The notes under the pieces: generated by a model
Databases searched by the model: none
Seen by the model: the letters and a program-made list of their open reading frames with translations, nothing else
What the model was told of the DNA's origin: nothing
Shown: piece by piece, positions 12,088 through 23,727 of the stretch
Layout of the letters: every line of letters starts with the position of its first letter
Numbering within the stretch: the stretch's first letter is position 1
Program-made: the position numbers and the translations under genes
NCBI GenBank assembly: GCA_035610365.1
Contig: CM069432.1
Location: 14,942,001 to 15,006,000 of the forward strand
DNA length: 64,000 bases
Direction of reading: 5' to 3'
Source of the DNA: Aquatica leii
Lineage: Eukaryota; Arthropoda; Insecta; Coleoptera; Lampyridae

Positions 12088-15000
12088 GTTAGATGACCTT
12101 ACGCTTGCTAGTCCAAAAGCGAGCAAAGTGATCAAAATGTGGCATGTATGAGATGAATCTTCTTTATCTGATTATGGATACATTCGATTTAACATTGAAT
12201 CAGACAGGGAACTCGTAATGGAATACAGAAATCCGAGAAAAACCGAGTGGGATTTGTTCAACGAAACTTTAGCAGGCCAAATCAGGCACTGTCTCGCAGC
12301 TACAAGATCAACGCACGAGCTAGAACTAATGACGGATGGTATTGTTTATTCATTAAAATTTGCATTCCAAGCAAGCTGCTTAAAAACTGTCAAACGAACT
12401 CTAAACAAGATAACTTGGTGGAACAGAGAGCTTGACAAAGCAAGGGCACGCGCCAGAAGGCTATTTAATACAGCCAAAAAAAGCGGAGATTGGGATAAAT
12501 ACAAAACCAGTCTCACAACATACAACAATGCCATAAAAAAGGCAAAGAGAGACTTATGGAGAAGGTACTGTGGGGACGTAGAAAACGAACCTACAAGTTC
12601 TCGACTCTAAAAGGCTATGAGCTAAGGCCGCACTGGAAACATTGGTTCTTTGCTGACCAAAAACGGAAAGTTTACAGACATGGATGAAGATACTTTGCAA
12701 GAACTACTGTTAACAGTTAACAGTTCCCAGGTTCGTTGTTAACTGAAGTTCCTAAACACCAGGACCTAACGGTACCAAACAGACGGGCACCCAAAAGGAA
12801 CTGGGACTTAGAAAAAAAATCAATCCTGAAAATCTAGAATGGAGAATCAATAGGTTTAAACCCTTTCAGTCTCCAGGAGCCGATGGAATTTATCCCATCA
12901 TGCTGCAAAAAGGATTTTTTGCTCTTTGAAACGCAGTATGCAAAATACTCAGAGCCAGTTTAGCACTTTCGCACGTACCAAACAGATGGCGGATGGTCAA
13001 AGTGGTATTTACAATAAAGCCATCTTCCTGGCTACGTACGCCCAGGCAAAATCGTACAGACCGATCAGCTTAACTTCTTTCATCTTAAAACTACTTGAAA
13101 AAGCACTCGACAGGTATACACGGGATGGGGCACTAAAAGCTTCGCTTCTGAATCGAAACCAGTATGCTTATCAATCTGGAAAATCTTGCAAGCTAGCAAT
13201 TTACCAACCAGTAAGCAGATTCGAAAATGCAATCCAATACAATGATATTGCATTTGGCGCTTTTCTAGATATTGAAGGAGCATTTGACAAAACTACCTTC
13301 ACTTCAATTGCAAGAGCAATGAAAAAAAAGGAATTACACCTCTAGTCCAAAACTGGGTTAAATGAATGCTCAGGAATCGGACGGTAACAGCTGTTTTGTA
13401 CGGTAGCACTGCGAGAGTTTTGTGTCTGGCGGATGCTCACAAGGCGGCGTGCTATCAACCCTACTGTGGTGTCTCGTCATGGACGGCCTACTACAAATAC
13501 TAGAAGACGGCGGGGTATTTGCTTTAGCATACGCCGACGAACTCACCATTGTCACAAACGGGAAGTGTGGGGCAACTGTATCGAACATAATGCGAAGTGC
13601 ACTAAACACCGTCGAAAAACGGTGCAAAAAAGAGGGACTATCAGTGAACCCAACTAAGACGGCAATTGTTCCGTTTACCAAACGACGGAAAACGGATGAC
13701 ATAAAACTACCTACGATGTACGGAGTTACGCTCTCGATGACAAAAGAAGTCAAGTATCTAGGACTTACTCTTGATACCAGACTGACTTTCAAAGCTCATC
13801 TAAAAAAAGTCACAACGAAGACCATTAGGGTTCTGAATACAACCAAACGGATGGTCGGCCACACATGGGGATTGAAACCCACAATGACCAAATGGTTATA
13901 TACTGTGGTAACAAAACCCATCATCACATACGGCGCGCTTGTATGGGGTGAAAAAACCAACTTGAAAAGCACAGCTGCAAAGCTAAGCAAAGCACAGAGA
14001 ATGACATGTCTGCTGATAACAGGAGCGATGAGAACCACACCCACAAAGTCCATGGAAGCACTACTTTCACTTCCACTATTACACCTTGTAATGATGGAAG
14101 CAAGAGAAACAGCATACAGGCTGCACATTAATGAACACGCGTCAATTACCGGGAAAAACAAACCGCTTGTATACCACGTGCTGCGTGAAGAAACGATCTT
14201 AACTATGAGATCCGACTTCACGTCGTCACGGGAGAAATGGACAAAAAACATTTACCCGGGCGCGGTTAAAGGAACTATCTGGTACACAGATAGGGCCAAA
14301 AATCGCAACGGTACCGGAGCAGGAGTATATGGAGGCAAGCACCATGGGAAGCAATTTTCGCTGACTTTGGGTAAATATTCATCCGCTTTTCAAGCTGAAG
14401 TTGCTGCTATTGACTAGTGTGTCAGGAACATTATCGATTCAAAATCATACACAAATGGGCCGATATCGACAGCCAAGCAGCACTACTGGCGCTAAGATTA
14501 CCAGTAATAACGTCCAAACTCATTATGGCATGCATAAGCAGTCTGGAAATATTGGCAACTCGCCAATCAGTGCAGCTCATTTAGATACCAAAAGACCAGA
14601 GTGTAAATGGTAACCTAATGGCGGACGTACTAGCAAAAAAGGGCGCAACAGGGACATATATCGGACCTGAACCCGTTTTCGGAATCGCTTACAAAACCGG
14701 ATAAGAAATAATTCGCAGCAAACTTGCAGCGGAGCATAAAAAAAATCTGGAAAAACCCTTCAGGGATGAGGCACACAAAACCTTTATTTACAGAGCCACA
14801 ATTAAACACTCAAACTGCACTATCACTATCGACTAAAATTAAGGAAACTCACGGGACTAATTACAGAGCACTGTGGCCTTAACAAACATATGCATTAACT
14901 AGGACTGCAAAGTAGCCCTCTATGCCGCGGATGCTTGAGGACTACAACACTCCGCAGCATCTGCTGTGCAAATGCGAAGCGTATCAAATGCAACGCACAA

Positions 15001-15101
15001 CGATTCTCGGAAAACCAAAGCTAACCGATGATGAGTTGAAAGAAGCCTCTTGGAATAAACTTCTGGACTTCATGAACGAAACAGAACTGATGAGGAAGTA
15101 A
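12088..15101 (+). pseudogene. LOA-like non-LTR ORF2: endonuclease end, RT, RNase H, C-terminal knuckle (broken)
   Basis: Domains in order: an endonuclease tail (SDYGYIRFNIESD, about 12165); the pre-RT linker with WWNRELDKARARARRLF (12218-12610); RT finger blocks (SYRPISLTSFILKLLEKALD, NQYAYQSGKS, 12926-13345); and the palm and thumb in one 331-codon frame, 13422-14417 (GGCSQGGVLSTLLWCLVMD; FALAYADELTIVTNG; EVKYLGLTLDTRLTFKAHL). An RNase H start follows (IWYTDRAKNRNGTGAGVYGG, about 14278), cut by a TAG at 14416, and then further fragments. At about 14930-15101 a C-terminal block (HLLCKCEAYQMQRTTILGKP) ends at TAA 15099. The catalytic palm reads YADE where YADD is usual, so the second Asp is changed. 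RNase H after RT is typical of the LOA and I groups. It is 5'-truncated and inactive. Confidence 0.85.
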
Positions 15102-15180
15102 TAAATCAGAGGTGCACAAAAGGAACAAGGCGACTGCAGTGCAGGGGCGCTAGACAAACGACCTCTTGAAATAAATTTAA
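15102..15180 (+). other. 3' UTR of the LOA-like element
   Basis: A G/C-richer tail after the ORF2 stop (GAGGTGCACAAAAGGAACAAGG, then GCAGTGCAGGGGCGCTAGAC) precedes ordinary AT-rich DNA at about 15175. Tails with 'GCACAA..AGG' and 'GGGCGC' are common in R1/LOA elements. The end point is approximate. Confidence 0.45.
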
Positions 15181-16078
15181 AAAAATCTCCATAGTTTCAC
15201 ACTTTCCGTTGCCAATAGCTCTTCTTTACAACAATACTAACTTATTTTATTAAAATTTTCCTTAATTTTAGAATTTTTTACTGTATTATTTTTTATCTAG
15301 AGCGCCAGATATGGTGTTAATTTAAAATTTTATCTACTACAACAAATAAAAAATCTCAAAATAAATTAGATTTCTAATTTTTGATATTTTTATAATTTTT
15401 ATATACACACATAACTCCAATTAACTAAATTTATCAAAAATTAAATCTTTCTTCAACTTTAGGCTAAAAACATTTTGATTATAGTATTTGATTCATAATT
15501 AAATTTAATAAAATATTGTTTGACTTAATTATTGGAAACCGTTGGAATCTAATTTTATTACAGTGAACGACTTAAACGTTCAATATTAATTAATATAGAT
15601 AGAATGATAGTGTCGTTTACGCAAAATAATTTAAATTTGTTGCTAAAGCTCGTTTTCAAAACTTAATAAGTAACTCATATCTTGATTCACGCCTTTGTTA
15701 TTTGATATACTCTAATTTAAAGTTAATAGAATCTAATTAGTACAATGCTTTAATACATTTTTTAGGAACAAATTTAATTAATCTCTAAACGTACATTTTT
15801 ATTTTTATTTATTTAATAAACCTTATTTATATCGACGTGTACGGATATCAAATAGGAAATTGAAGGTGAGTAACATTGCTTTAAGTAATTAAAATTAATT
15901 CAATTTTTGGGATTCTGTAGTCAGCTGAAATAAATGTTTTCTTTTGTGTTTATAGTGTAACGAAATTTATTCAAACTAATTAATTTATACTAAAAATATG
16001 TACACGTTTATAACTAACCAAATTAATTAATTCTAAAGATATTTAATAAAAACACTTACACTAATTTATATCACTTAC
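15181..16078. other. AT-rich DNA, possible intron of the minus-strand transcript
   Basis: No coding frame. If the splice donor at 16078 is real, this is the start of an intron on the minus strand. A pyrimidine-rich acceptor-like string (TTTATTTCAG on minus, near 15930) is present, but no conserved exon follows it. Confidence 0.4.
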
Positions 16079-16251
16079 ACAAAGATAAGTCAGCGGATAA
16101 CTTCTATTTATTTAAACACTAACGTTTGTTTACACTGAAGTCACGTACAAGGTTATACTTTGTAGATTTATCTCACATGCGTTAATTGCTTATTTATTTA
16201 AACTTGAAGAATCTTCTTGACACTGCCGTCTTCGTATTACGGAAATAACTG
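16079..16251 (-). other. Candidate non-coding first exon of a heat-shock-type transcript
   Basis: From the predicted start (A of TCAGTT, 16251) the minus strand runs about 173 nt without a useful start codon to a strong splice donor, TTTGT|GTAAGTGA, with GT at 16078-16077. The segment is A-rich, with CAAGAAGATTCTTCAAG early on, as in inducible insect 5' leaders. A short untranslated first exon followed by an intron is the known layout of insect hsp83/hsp90 genes, whereas hsp70 usually lacks an intron. No chaperone coding exon is visible downstream (lower coordinates) in this window, so the gene identity is open and the exon may be orphaned by transposon insertions. Confidence 0.4.
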
Positions 16252-16368
16252 ACCTGCGATTTGTTTGTACTGCATTTATACATTTCTGTAAACATTCGAG
16301 AAGTCTCTACATTCCTTCGTGAACTTTCTAGACGTGGATAAAAAGTACGAAAGCGTTCTCGAAATTTA
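16251..16368 (-). promoter_or_regulatory. Heat-shock-type promoter (HSE cluster + TATA + Inr)
   Basis: A perfect heat-shock element, TTCgtGAActTTCtaGA, sits at 16316-16332, with correctly phased partial elements at 16295-16302 (TTCgaGAA) and 16356-16368 (TTCtcGAAatTTa). On the minus strand, downstream of these, TATAAA lies at 16280-16275 and an arthropod initiator TCAGTT has its A at about 16251, 29 nt below the TATA start. Order and spacing are those of an inducible heat-shock promoter read leftwards. HSF trimers bind alternating GAA/TTC units at 5-bp spacing. The gypsy LTR begins only about 35 bp upstream of the furthest element. Binding and induction are inferred. Confidence 0.6.
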
Positions 16369-16403
16369 CCAAAATTTCGCTAATGTTTCAATAGGTTTTG
16401 TCA

Positions 16404-16495
16404 GTTTTGTCTTCTCAATAATAAGACAATAATAATTTTAAAAGATTTTTTAATTAATTCAGAACATTCAAAACACATTTTTGCCAACTCTGACA
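16404..16495 (-). repeat. 3' LTR of the gypsy element
   Basis: It aligns with 26938-27052, but about 20 bp around TGACATTTCGTAACTAACTA is replaced or missing and the outer TG is mutated. It is preceded on the minus strand by a purine tract (CCAAGAAAAAGATA), the expected polypurine primer. Confidence 0.75.
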
Positions 16496-16535
16496 TATCT
16501 TTTTCTTGGAAATGATCATGAAACATTCCAAAAAT

Positions 16536-19354
16536 TTACATTACATAATCCTTAAATCTAGTAAGTAATTTAACAACACGACCACTGTGTGTGATTCTAT
16601 GATTATCATTGTTATGATTATTTTCAATCAAATTACTATTAGTATTAGTAGTGTCATCCGAAGAACAATCCTTGATCTGAGCTTGATCATAATCATCTGG
16701 ATCACTTAAATTATCAATTTCAAATTTTGTATTGATCGGTTTTAGCTGACTAAAATTTCTTCTTATAACATTACCCTTATTATTGATTACATTGAAAGAT
16801 CTAGGAGTACAGTGTTTATTAACTACTTTCCCATTTTCCCAAAATTTGTCTTTAATCAGTACATTATCGCCTGGTTTTAAATTTTGAGTGAAATTGTTCG
16901 CACTTTTGTCGTGATTACGTTTGAAATATTCCTGCTTAAACAGTTCGGTGTGAATTGGAAGTTTAGTTCTAGTTAGTCTATTCGTTAACATTTGGGTCGG
17001 CGATATACCAATACCCGAAACAGGAGTGTTCCTAAATTCCAGCAATGCCAGGTAGATATCAGTATTACTATGAGAACATTTCTTAAACATTTGCTTAGCA
17101 GTTTGAACCGCTCGTTCCGCCTGGCCATTACTACGTGGATATTTAGAAGAACTCGTACAAAATGTAAAATTCCAATCGTTGGAGAAATTGTTGCATTCAA
17201 ACGAAGAAAATGGCATATTATCACAAATAACCATCTTTGGAATACCAAATGTTGCAAACAGTATTTTGAGATGTCCAATGATCTCAGATGAAGTTTTGTT
17301 CTTTAATAAAATTATCTCAAGCCATTTAGAAAAATAATTCTGTACAATCAGATAGCTATTTCCAGCATAGTCCATTATATCGCAAGCTACTTTATGAGAA
17401 AGTATATTTGGTATTTCATAAGGAATTAATACATCATTTTGTTTGGAATTTTGGTAACGTTCACAAACATAACAGTTTGAAATCATATTTTGGTTATCAC
17501 TTGACATCCCAGGCCAAAACACAATTTGTCTAGCACGTTGCTTTGTCTTAACCATACCAAAATGAGGTTTGTGTAAAAGACGTAAAATATAGGATCGGAG
17601 TTTATCTGGAACTACTAAACAATTTAAAAATAGCAAACCATCTTTAAGAGAAAGTTCTGCTTGGAATTTATAGAAATAATTGATTGAGCCGTACATGCGT
17701 TCACAGTTTCTTGGCCATCCATTAAAAATGTATAACATCACTTTTAACAAGACTGGATCATTGGCTGTAGCATGTTGCAACTCCAACCTCTTAGCATCTG
17801 ATATATTTAGATTTTTACTTAAAGTATGAACAGATTCTGAGATCCAATGGTCATCACCTTCATTCTCATGCTCATTCAAATAAGATCGCGAAAGCAAGTC
17901 AGCAATAAACATATATTTTCCCGGTACATAGTTTAATGCTAAGTTATATTTAAGTAACTTTATTCTTATTCGTTGTAGGCGTGATGAAGTTATGTCACCA
18001 ACCTTTTTATTGATTAATGTAACCAAAGGTTTATGATCCGTGCTGACATTTACCTCACGACCATAAATGAAATTATAAAACTTTTTTACAGAAAAAATCA
18101 TGGCCAAAAGCTCTTTCTCTGCTTGCGAATAATTCTGCTCACTAGCAGTTAAACCACCTGAAGCAAATGAGATTGATCTGTTGTCTTGAAGAAGACAGCA
18201 ACCAAGACCATGTTTTGAAGCATCGGGTTGTATGAATATAAATTTAGATGCGTCAAAGTTAGCTAATAATGGAGCATTTGAAATTATGTTTTTAATTTTA
18301 TCTAACAGAACTGAGTGTGCAGGTAACCATTGAAACTCGACTTTAGATTTTAATAACTCGAGTAATGGGGCAGTTATCTCAGCTAGATTTGGTATAAACT
18401 GTCGCAAAAAAAATATTATTCCTAAAATACTTTGCAATTCTTTTAAATTTTCACGGTATTTTATTCCCCTAATTGCTGCAATTCTATTAGCGTCAATTGA
18501 CATTCCATCTGCTGAAAAGACATGACCAAAATAATTAACAGAATGTTGCTTAAACTGAACTTTGTTAGGATTCAATTTAACTTCATTTACAATAGCTCTT
18601 CTCATAACAGCATTTAAAATTTGATCATGTTCCTCAGAAGAATCTGAAGCTATCAACAGGTCATCAATGTACACTTGCACACCCTTAAGGTCTCTAAAAT
18701 GTTCTGATTTACTGCTTCAAAATATTCTGGTGCCATATTTAGCCCAAAAGGCATACGATTAAATTTATAACGACCAAAGTGTGTGGCAAATGCATAAAGA
18801 TTACTAGATTTCTCAGTAAGTTCTACTTGCCAGAAACCTACCTTTAAGTTAAGGACTGTAAAAAACTCTTTTCCCTTAAGTTTTTTAATGATATCTTCCA
18901 GGGTGGGAATGAGTACAAATGCGAGCCTTCTAATTTCTAAATTTAAATCACGTGGATCTAAGCATAACCTTAATGATCCATCCTTTTTTCTCAAAAGTGA
19001 CAATGTTATTAACCCAACCAGAAGGATTTTCAACCTTTGAAATAATTTTTTTTTTCTAAACTTATCAAGGTTTCCTTCAATTTGTCGCGAATAGCAAAAG
19101 GTATCCTTCTTGGGGGATTAACAACCGGCACGGCCTTATCATTTACTTAAATTTCACACTTATCCCTAAATTTACCCAGACCTTCAAATAATTCTGAATT
19201 GTTCTTAATGAATTCATCCTTAGTGCTAAACATATCCAAGCCATCTACATTTTTCTTGGATACAATGAGTCTTAACTTTGAACATGATTCAAGACCTAAT
19301 AAAGGAAAAACAACTTTATCCACAATTATAAAGTTATCGATAAATTCAAGTTTG
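16536..19354 (-). pseudogene. gypsy pol: RT, RNase H, integrase (frameshifted)
   Basis: The upstream part (about 19354-18650) carries the end of protease (FPLLGLESCSKLRLIV) and RT fingers (GSLRLCLDPRDLN, then FTVLNLKVGFWQ). The first catalytic Asp (usually VLDLKDGF) is Asn. A frameshift near 18670 leads into a long 714-codon frame, 18680-16536: palm YIDDLL intact; thumb; RNase H (IQPDASKHGLGCCLLQ; AEKELLAMIFSVKKF; STDHKPLV); PGKYMFIADLLSRSYL; an integrase HHCC zinc finger (LLHKPHFGMV...CYVCERYQ); and an IN core with D (ACDIMDY), D (VICDNMPF) and E (SNGQAERAV). The final C-terminal 100 residues are acidic and Asn-rich. A loss of the catalytic Asp, a frameshift and a stop near 19146 make this copy non-autonomous. 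Confidence 0.9.
19347..19354 (+). repeat. Target-site duplication CAAGTTTG (left copy)
   Basis: The identical octamer occurs at 25693-25700, directly outside the other end of the Merlin-type element. Removing the element plus one copy rejoins the gypsy protease-RT coding region. Confidence 0.8.
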
Positions 19355-19570
19355 GGCTGGATTTCACTTTAGGGCACTCTTCTTTGAAGAATACTATTAG
19401 GTATTCCTAATAAAGAAAAACCTTTTAAGATAGATATTGAAAAAAAAATTGCGGAATATTCATTTTGTCAAAAGTTATATGGTCTTAAAGTTGGAACTAC
19501 TTTTTACTTTTATACGTCATAAATTTACGTTTTTGTAACGCACGGCGGCAGTGAATGTAGTGTCGAAATA
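19355..19570 (+). repeat. Left terminal inverted repeat of the Merlin-type element
   Basis: It matches the reverse complement of 25480-25692 over roughly 200 bp, including TTTAGGGCACTCTTCTTT at the outside and GGAACTACTTTTTACTT about 140 bp in. I estimate about 70% identity by eye. Confidence 0.8.
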
Positions 19571-20039
19571 CATGACATTATTTTTTGTTATTGTTGATTA
19601 ATGTGATTAATGTAGAGCGATGATGTAAATCTGTAGATATTTACTGGAACGTAAAATACATCGCCTTGCAAGGAACGACCAAAACGTTGTACTAAAAAAG
19701 ATATTTTACCTGCCGAAAAACAAATCCGGAGTATAACATTTTTATTTAACCGAAACGAAACGACAAACTTTAGAAAGTACGTTAAACTTAAAACAAAGGC
19801 TTTTGATAAGCAATTTATACTTTTAGGTATTTTGCAAAGAATTCGGGATAGTGGTTCACCATTTCAAAGTGTCTGACTACTCTAAATAATTTAATTAACA
19901 GATTTGGGTTTTAAGTAAGTTGAGTATACGTACATATCTACATAACCTATTTTTAAAATTGACCCTATTGTTCTTTAATAGGTGGACAACAACAGATAAA
20001 AGAAAATGTTTAATAGAAACACACGACATAAGACAAAAA

Positions 20040-20690
20040 CGCATTGTTTATTTGAAAAGTTGAACGCGTTTCTAAAGGAGACCGATTAATTATTTTGCAT
20101 GCAGGTGGTAAAATGGGTTTATACCAACATTAACAATATTTCGTTCAGGTATGTATTATTATAACTTTTTTAAATCTTTAATTTATATGCATATGTTTAG
20201 GCACAAGAAATGGTGAATTGGCTTACAGAAAGAAGTATAACGCACAATGAGAGTTCCAGTAAAACAGAATTATATGAATTTATTAAAATTCATAAAGCGA
20301 AGCATTATAAGTATAGACTAGATTCATTTATGAAAAAATATGGACATACAGTAGTACATTTACCACCATATCGTCATGATTTCACCCGATTGAAAAAATT
20401 AAGGGCAATAATGAAAAACTAGGTTGTGTCGAGAAATGTTACATTTTGACAGACTGATGTGGATACTTTAGCCAGAGAAAAATTTAATAGTATCACTGCA
20501 GAAGATGGGTATGCTGTTTACAGTCATGTAGACAAATTACTGATGACTACATTGCTAAACATTTAATGGACCAAGCAGTAGAAAAGTTTGTTTACATTTA
20601 ATACCTTATGATTCGGAATATCAAAATAGTGAAAGTGGTATAAAACCACTAGCTGATAAATCTTGATTTAATATTTAATTTTTTTTGTAA
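20040..20690 (+). pseudogene. Fossil DDE_3 (IS630/Tc1-type) transposase fragment
   Basis: Pieces of the C-terminal half of an insect DDE_3 transposase are recognisable. A 'HAGGKMGF/L' block lies near 20100. A frame at 20210-20422 (QEMVNWLTERSI, ELYEFIKIHKAKHYKYRLD, YGHTVVHLPPYRHDF) corresponds to the region before the last catalytic Glu, whose usual form is LPPYHPDLNPIEL; here the NPIE is lost (FTRLKKLRAIMKN). Further blocks (VDTLAREKFNSITAEDGY, VYSHVDKL) follow to about 20600. Stops and deletions make it inactive. It is nested in, and unrelated to, the Merlin transposase, so it is either an older insertion or captured sequence. Confidence 0.7.
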
Positions 20691-21296
20691 GAACTAGATT
20701 TGTAAATGCACTGCAAAATTATTGCATTTATTTAACGTAATTTTAAGTTTTTAGTATTTTCTTGGGTTATAATAATGAATAATGTCTATTATATTCCGAT
20801 TATTATATTTAAAAAATATAATTGAGTTCAACTTTCTTGCTAGTTAAAGAAATACAAACAGATGTGGATTATTTAAGTAATTTGAGTACTATCTTTACAA
20901 ACCAATTTTTTTTATCAATCAAAATAGAATAAAAATTTGTACACGTTACCGATAATTAAAACATGTATACAGAACAGTAAATAGGTTGGATAACTAAGCA
21001 TGAATTTTTTTTATATAAAATCACTACGCTACTGTCTAATCTAAGTTGCGCAGATTAAATTATTGTGTATTTTACAATCCGGTTGTCCTCTACTGCTATT
21101 TATTGTTAGCTTCTCTTTGTATTTATTTTTAATAACTATATCTAAGGGGACACCATCGTGTGTCTCTTTGGTTGAGAAATATGTTATGAATATTGGATAT
21201 TTTACGTGTCAACATTTAAACTTATTTTAAATTAAAACGTACTACGTTTTCAGCTTCTTAAATAAAATATTCTGAAGTCATCATATTTTTTAATAA

Positions 21297-22396
21297 ATGT
21301 GTATCTTTGATAAAAGGTGTATCTACGCGCAGAAGTATACCTACGTAAGGTTACGGGTTTTTAAGGTTTTTTTTTTTAATTTGAAAAACGACATAAAAAT
21401 GTTTCCTAAAATCATAAATAAAGACAGGCTTAGATGTGCAGAGCAGATTATTATCGGTACTAAACTGAAGTGGACAAAAAGAAATTATTGATAATTATTG
21501 CTATAAAAAAGTATAAATAAACTTGTAGGTATTAATTTAACAATGTCGTAAGCAAAACAATTGATTTGACGACCAATGAAGACACTTGACGATATGTTCC
21601 TATAGTTAACTACATACATCGTCAATGATAATAATGCTTTATGCAACCGGGTTAAGTTATATGTTTTTAAAAATGTGTATCTTTGATAAAAGGTGTATCT
21701 ACGCGCAGAAGTATACCTACGTAAGGTTACGGGTTTTTAAGGTTTTTTTTTTAATTTGAAAAACGACATAAAAATGTTTCCTAAAATCATAAATAAAGAC
21801 AGGCTTAGATGTGCAGAGCAGATTATTATCGGTACTAAACTGAAGCGAACAAAAAAAATTATTGATAATTATTGCTATAAAAAAATATAAATAAACTTGT
21901 AGGTATTAATTTAACAATGTCGTAAGCAAAACAATTGATTTAACGACCAATGAAGACACTTGACGATATGATCCTATAGTTAACTACATACATCGTCAAT
22001 GATAATAATGCTTTATGCAACCGGGTTAAGTTATATGTTTTTAAAAATGTGTATCTTTGATAAAAGGTGTATCTACGCGCAGAAGTATACCTACGTAAGG
22101 TTACGGGTTTTTAAGTTTTTTTTTTTAATTTGAAAAACGACATAAAAATGTTTCCTAAAATCATAAATAAAGACAGGCTTAGATGTGCAGAGCAGATTAT
22201 TATCGGTACTAAACTGAAGCGAACAAAAAAAATTATTGATAATTATTGCTATATAAAAATATAAATAAACTTATAGGTTTTAATTTAACAATGTCGCAAG
22301 CAAAACAATTGATTTAACGACCAATGAAGACACTTAACGATATGTTCCTATAGTTAACTACATCGTCAAAGATAATAATGCTTTATGCAACCGGGT
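21297..22396 (+). repeat. Three tandem copies of a ~375-bp unit
   Basis: The string ATGTGTATCTTTGATAAAAG starts at 21297, 21673 and 22047 (periods 376 and 374). Each unit runs through CTACGCGCAGAAGTATACCT, a poly-T tract, AGACAGGCTTAGATGTGCAG and ATGCTTTATGCAACCGGG. Copies 1-3 are nearly identical and the third lacks the last ~25 bp. The 64-codon frame at 21297 in unit 1 is not kept in the others, so no protein is claimed. Confidence 0.92.
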
Positions 22397-22515
22397 CTAT
22401 AAGTCTAATATAAAAACTACTTAGATGCACGTGTACTGTCGTTGATTTTGCTTGCAGTAATATAGGTATGTACATGCTAATCGTCATAATCAACGATGAC
22501 GTTTTTGGCGTGTAA

Positions 22516-22625
22516 GTTAGGGTTAATCTCTTGAGTTAATGTTAGGGTTAGAATTAAGGTTAGGGTTAGGAATAAGGTTAATTAAGGTTAGTGTTAAGGA
22601 TAGACTAAGGATTAGGGTTAGTGTT
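22516..22625 (+). repeat. Degenerate TTAGGG/TTAAGG-like repeat
   Basis: A run of GTTAGGGTTA, TTAAGGTTAGGGTTAGG and TTAAGGTTAGTG motifs with irregular spacing. It resembles interstitial telomere-like DNA, though insect telomeres are usually TTAGG. Confidence 0.7.
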
Positions 22626-23604
22626 TATTTGTTGAACAAGATATTTTTTGTGAAGAGACATGAAACTATTCATTTGATAACAAGCTAATTTATGGCAACG
22701 TTAGTTAATGTTAACTATGGGTGCAATAAAGCCAAAATTTAGAAGAAAACAGTGCCAAGTTTAAGTTTATTTAGATTATCCAGCCAAAATGTAAATTTGT
22801 ATCGATCTCAACTTTTCTAAAGCTGTCATGATATTCTTCTAAAATCACGGCTCAAAACAAGTGTAGATGTCAAACAAGAAATTAAAAAATAACGGTAGCG
22901 TCTGTTCCAAAATAAAGGAATGAAAACACCAAAAAATAGTTTAGTTAATAAATGTTTACTATAAATCTTGTGATCTTGTGAACGCTTTTGTTGTTGTATA
23001 TATTATAGAATACGAAGAACCATAATTTTGCCACAGATAGAAATAGATAATTAAACTGTTTTGGGATAGCAGTATGTGTAAAAACAAAGTTTTTTCCTTA
23101 TTAAAAAAAAGTAAATACAATTTTTAGCGGGGGCATATCTCCTCAGACATTAATTAGCTACGAATCTGCATTGACAATGGGTGTAAAAACGTTTTTGATG
23201 AAAAAAAACCACATAAGGTATATTTAGAAGGCTTCATAATGTTTTCTTGAAAATTTGATTGTTTAGCAACAATTTGTTTTTTATTTCTGAAAATATTGGT
23301 TGGAAATAAATATGAATTGGTATGAAGGTAATAGCTAAATCTCTAATTCTGTTCACCAATAGTGCTTTAGATTCGTGGAGTAATAAAATACATAAATTAC
23401 AATCCTTTAAATTTTGTTTTTGCGATCGTAGTTGTAGTAACAGGAATTATTTTTATGGTAACCGTAGATATATTGTAAATATTATCTCCACGGTGATAGT
23501 GGATATAACAACAACGTTTTGTTAGTTGCATTAGTGCAAATAACCGTTTGTCTATCATTTTGCTTGGAATTCGAAAAGTTTATATTTGTTTGTGCGTTAT
23601 TTGT

Positions 23605-23712
23605 GTTATTTTCGTTTTTTGTTGTTTCTTGTTGTTAGTATTCGTTGTTGTTGTTCGCTGTTGTTGTGCGTTATTGTTATCGTTCGTTGTTGTTGTTCGT
23701 TGTTGTTTGTCG
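23605..23712 (+). repeat. Degenerate (GTT)n tract before the transposase gene
   Basis: GTTGTTGTTCGCTGTTGTTG-type DNA. It yields an artificial hydrophobic Val/Cys-rich N-terminal extension in frame with the transposase, which I exclude from the gene. Confidence 0.8.
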
Positions 23713-23727
23713 TTGTACGGCTCTGAA

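Noticed and set aside
13370-14251. Minus-strand frames of 140-151 codons
   Set aside because: They are opposite-strand shadows of the LOA-like RT, which carries the motifs.
16992-17291. Plus-strand 99-codon frame
   Set aside because: It is a shadow of the gypsy integrase core on the minus strand.
22516-22625. A true chromosome end
   Set aside because: The tract is short, irregular and internal to a transposon.
23548-23727. N-terminal Val/Cys-rich extension of the Merlin transposase as a signal or membrane segment
   Set aside because: It is the translation of a degenerate (GTT)n tract; the conserved protein starts at 23728.
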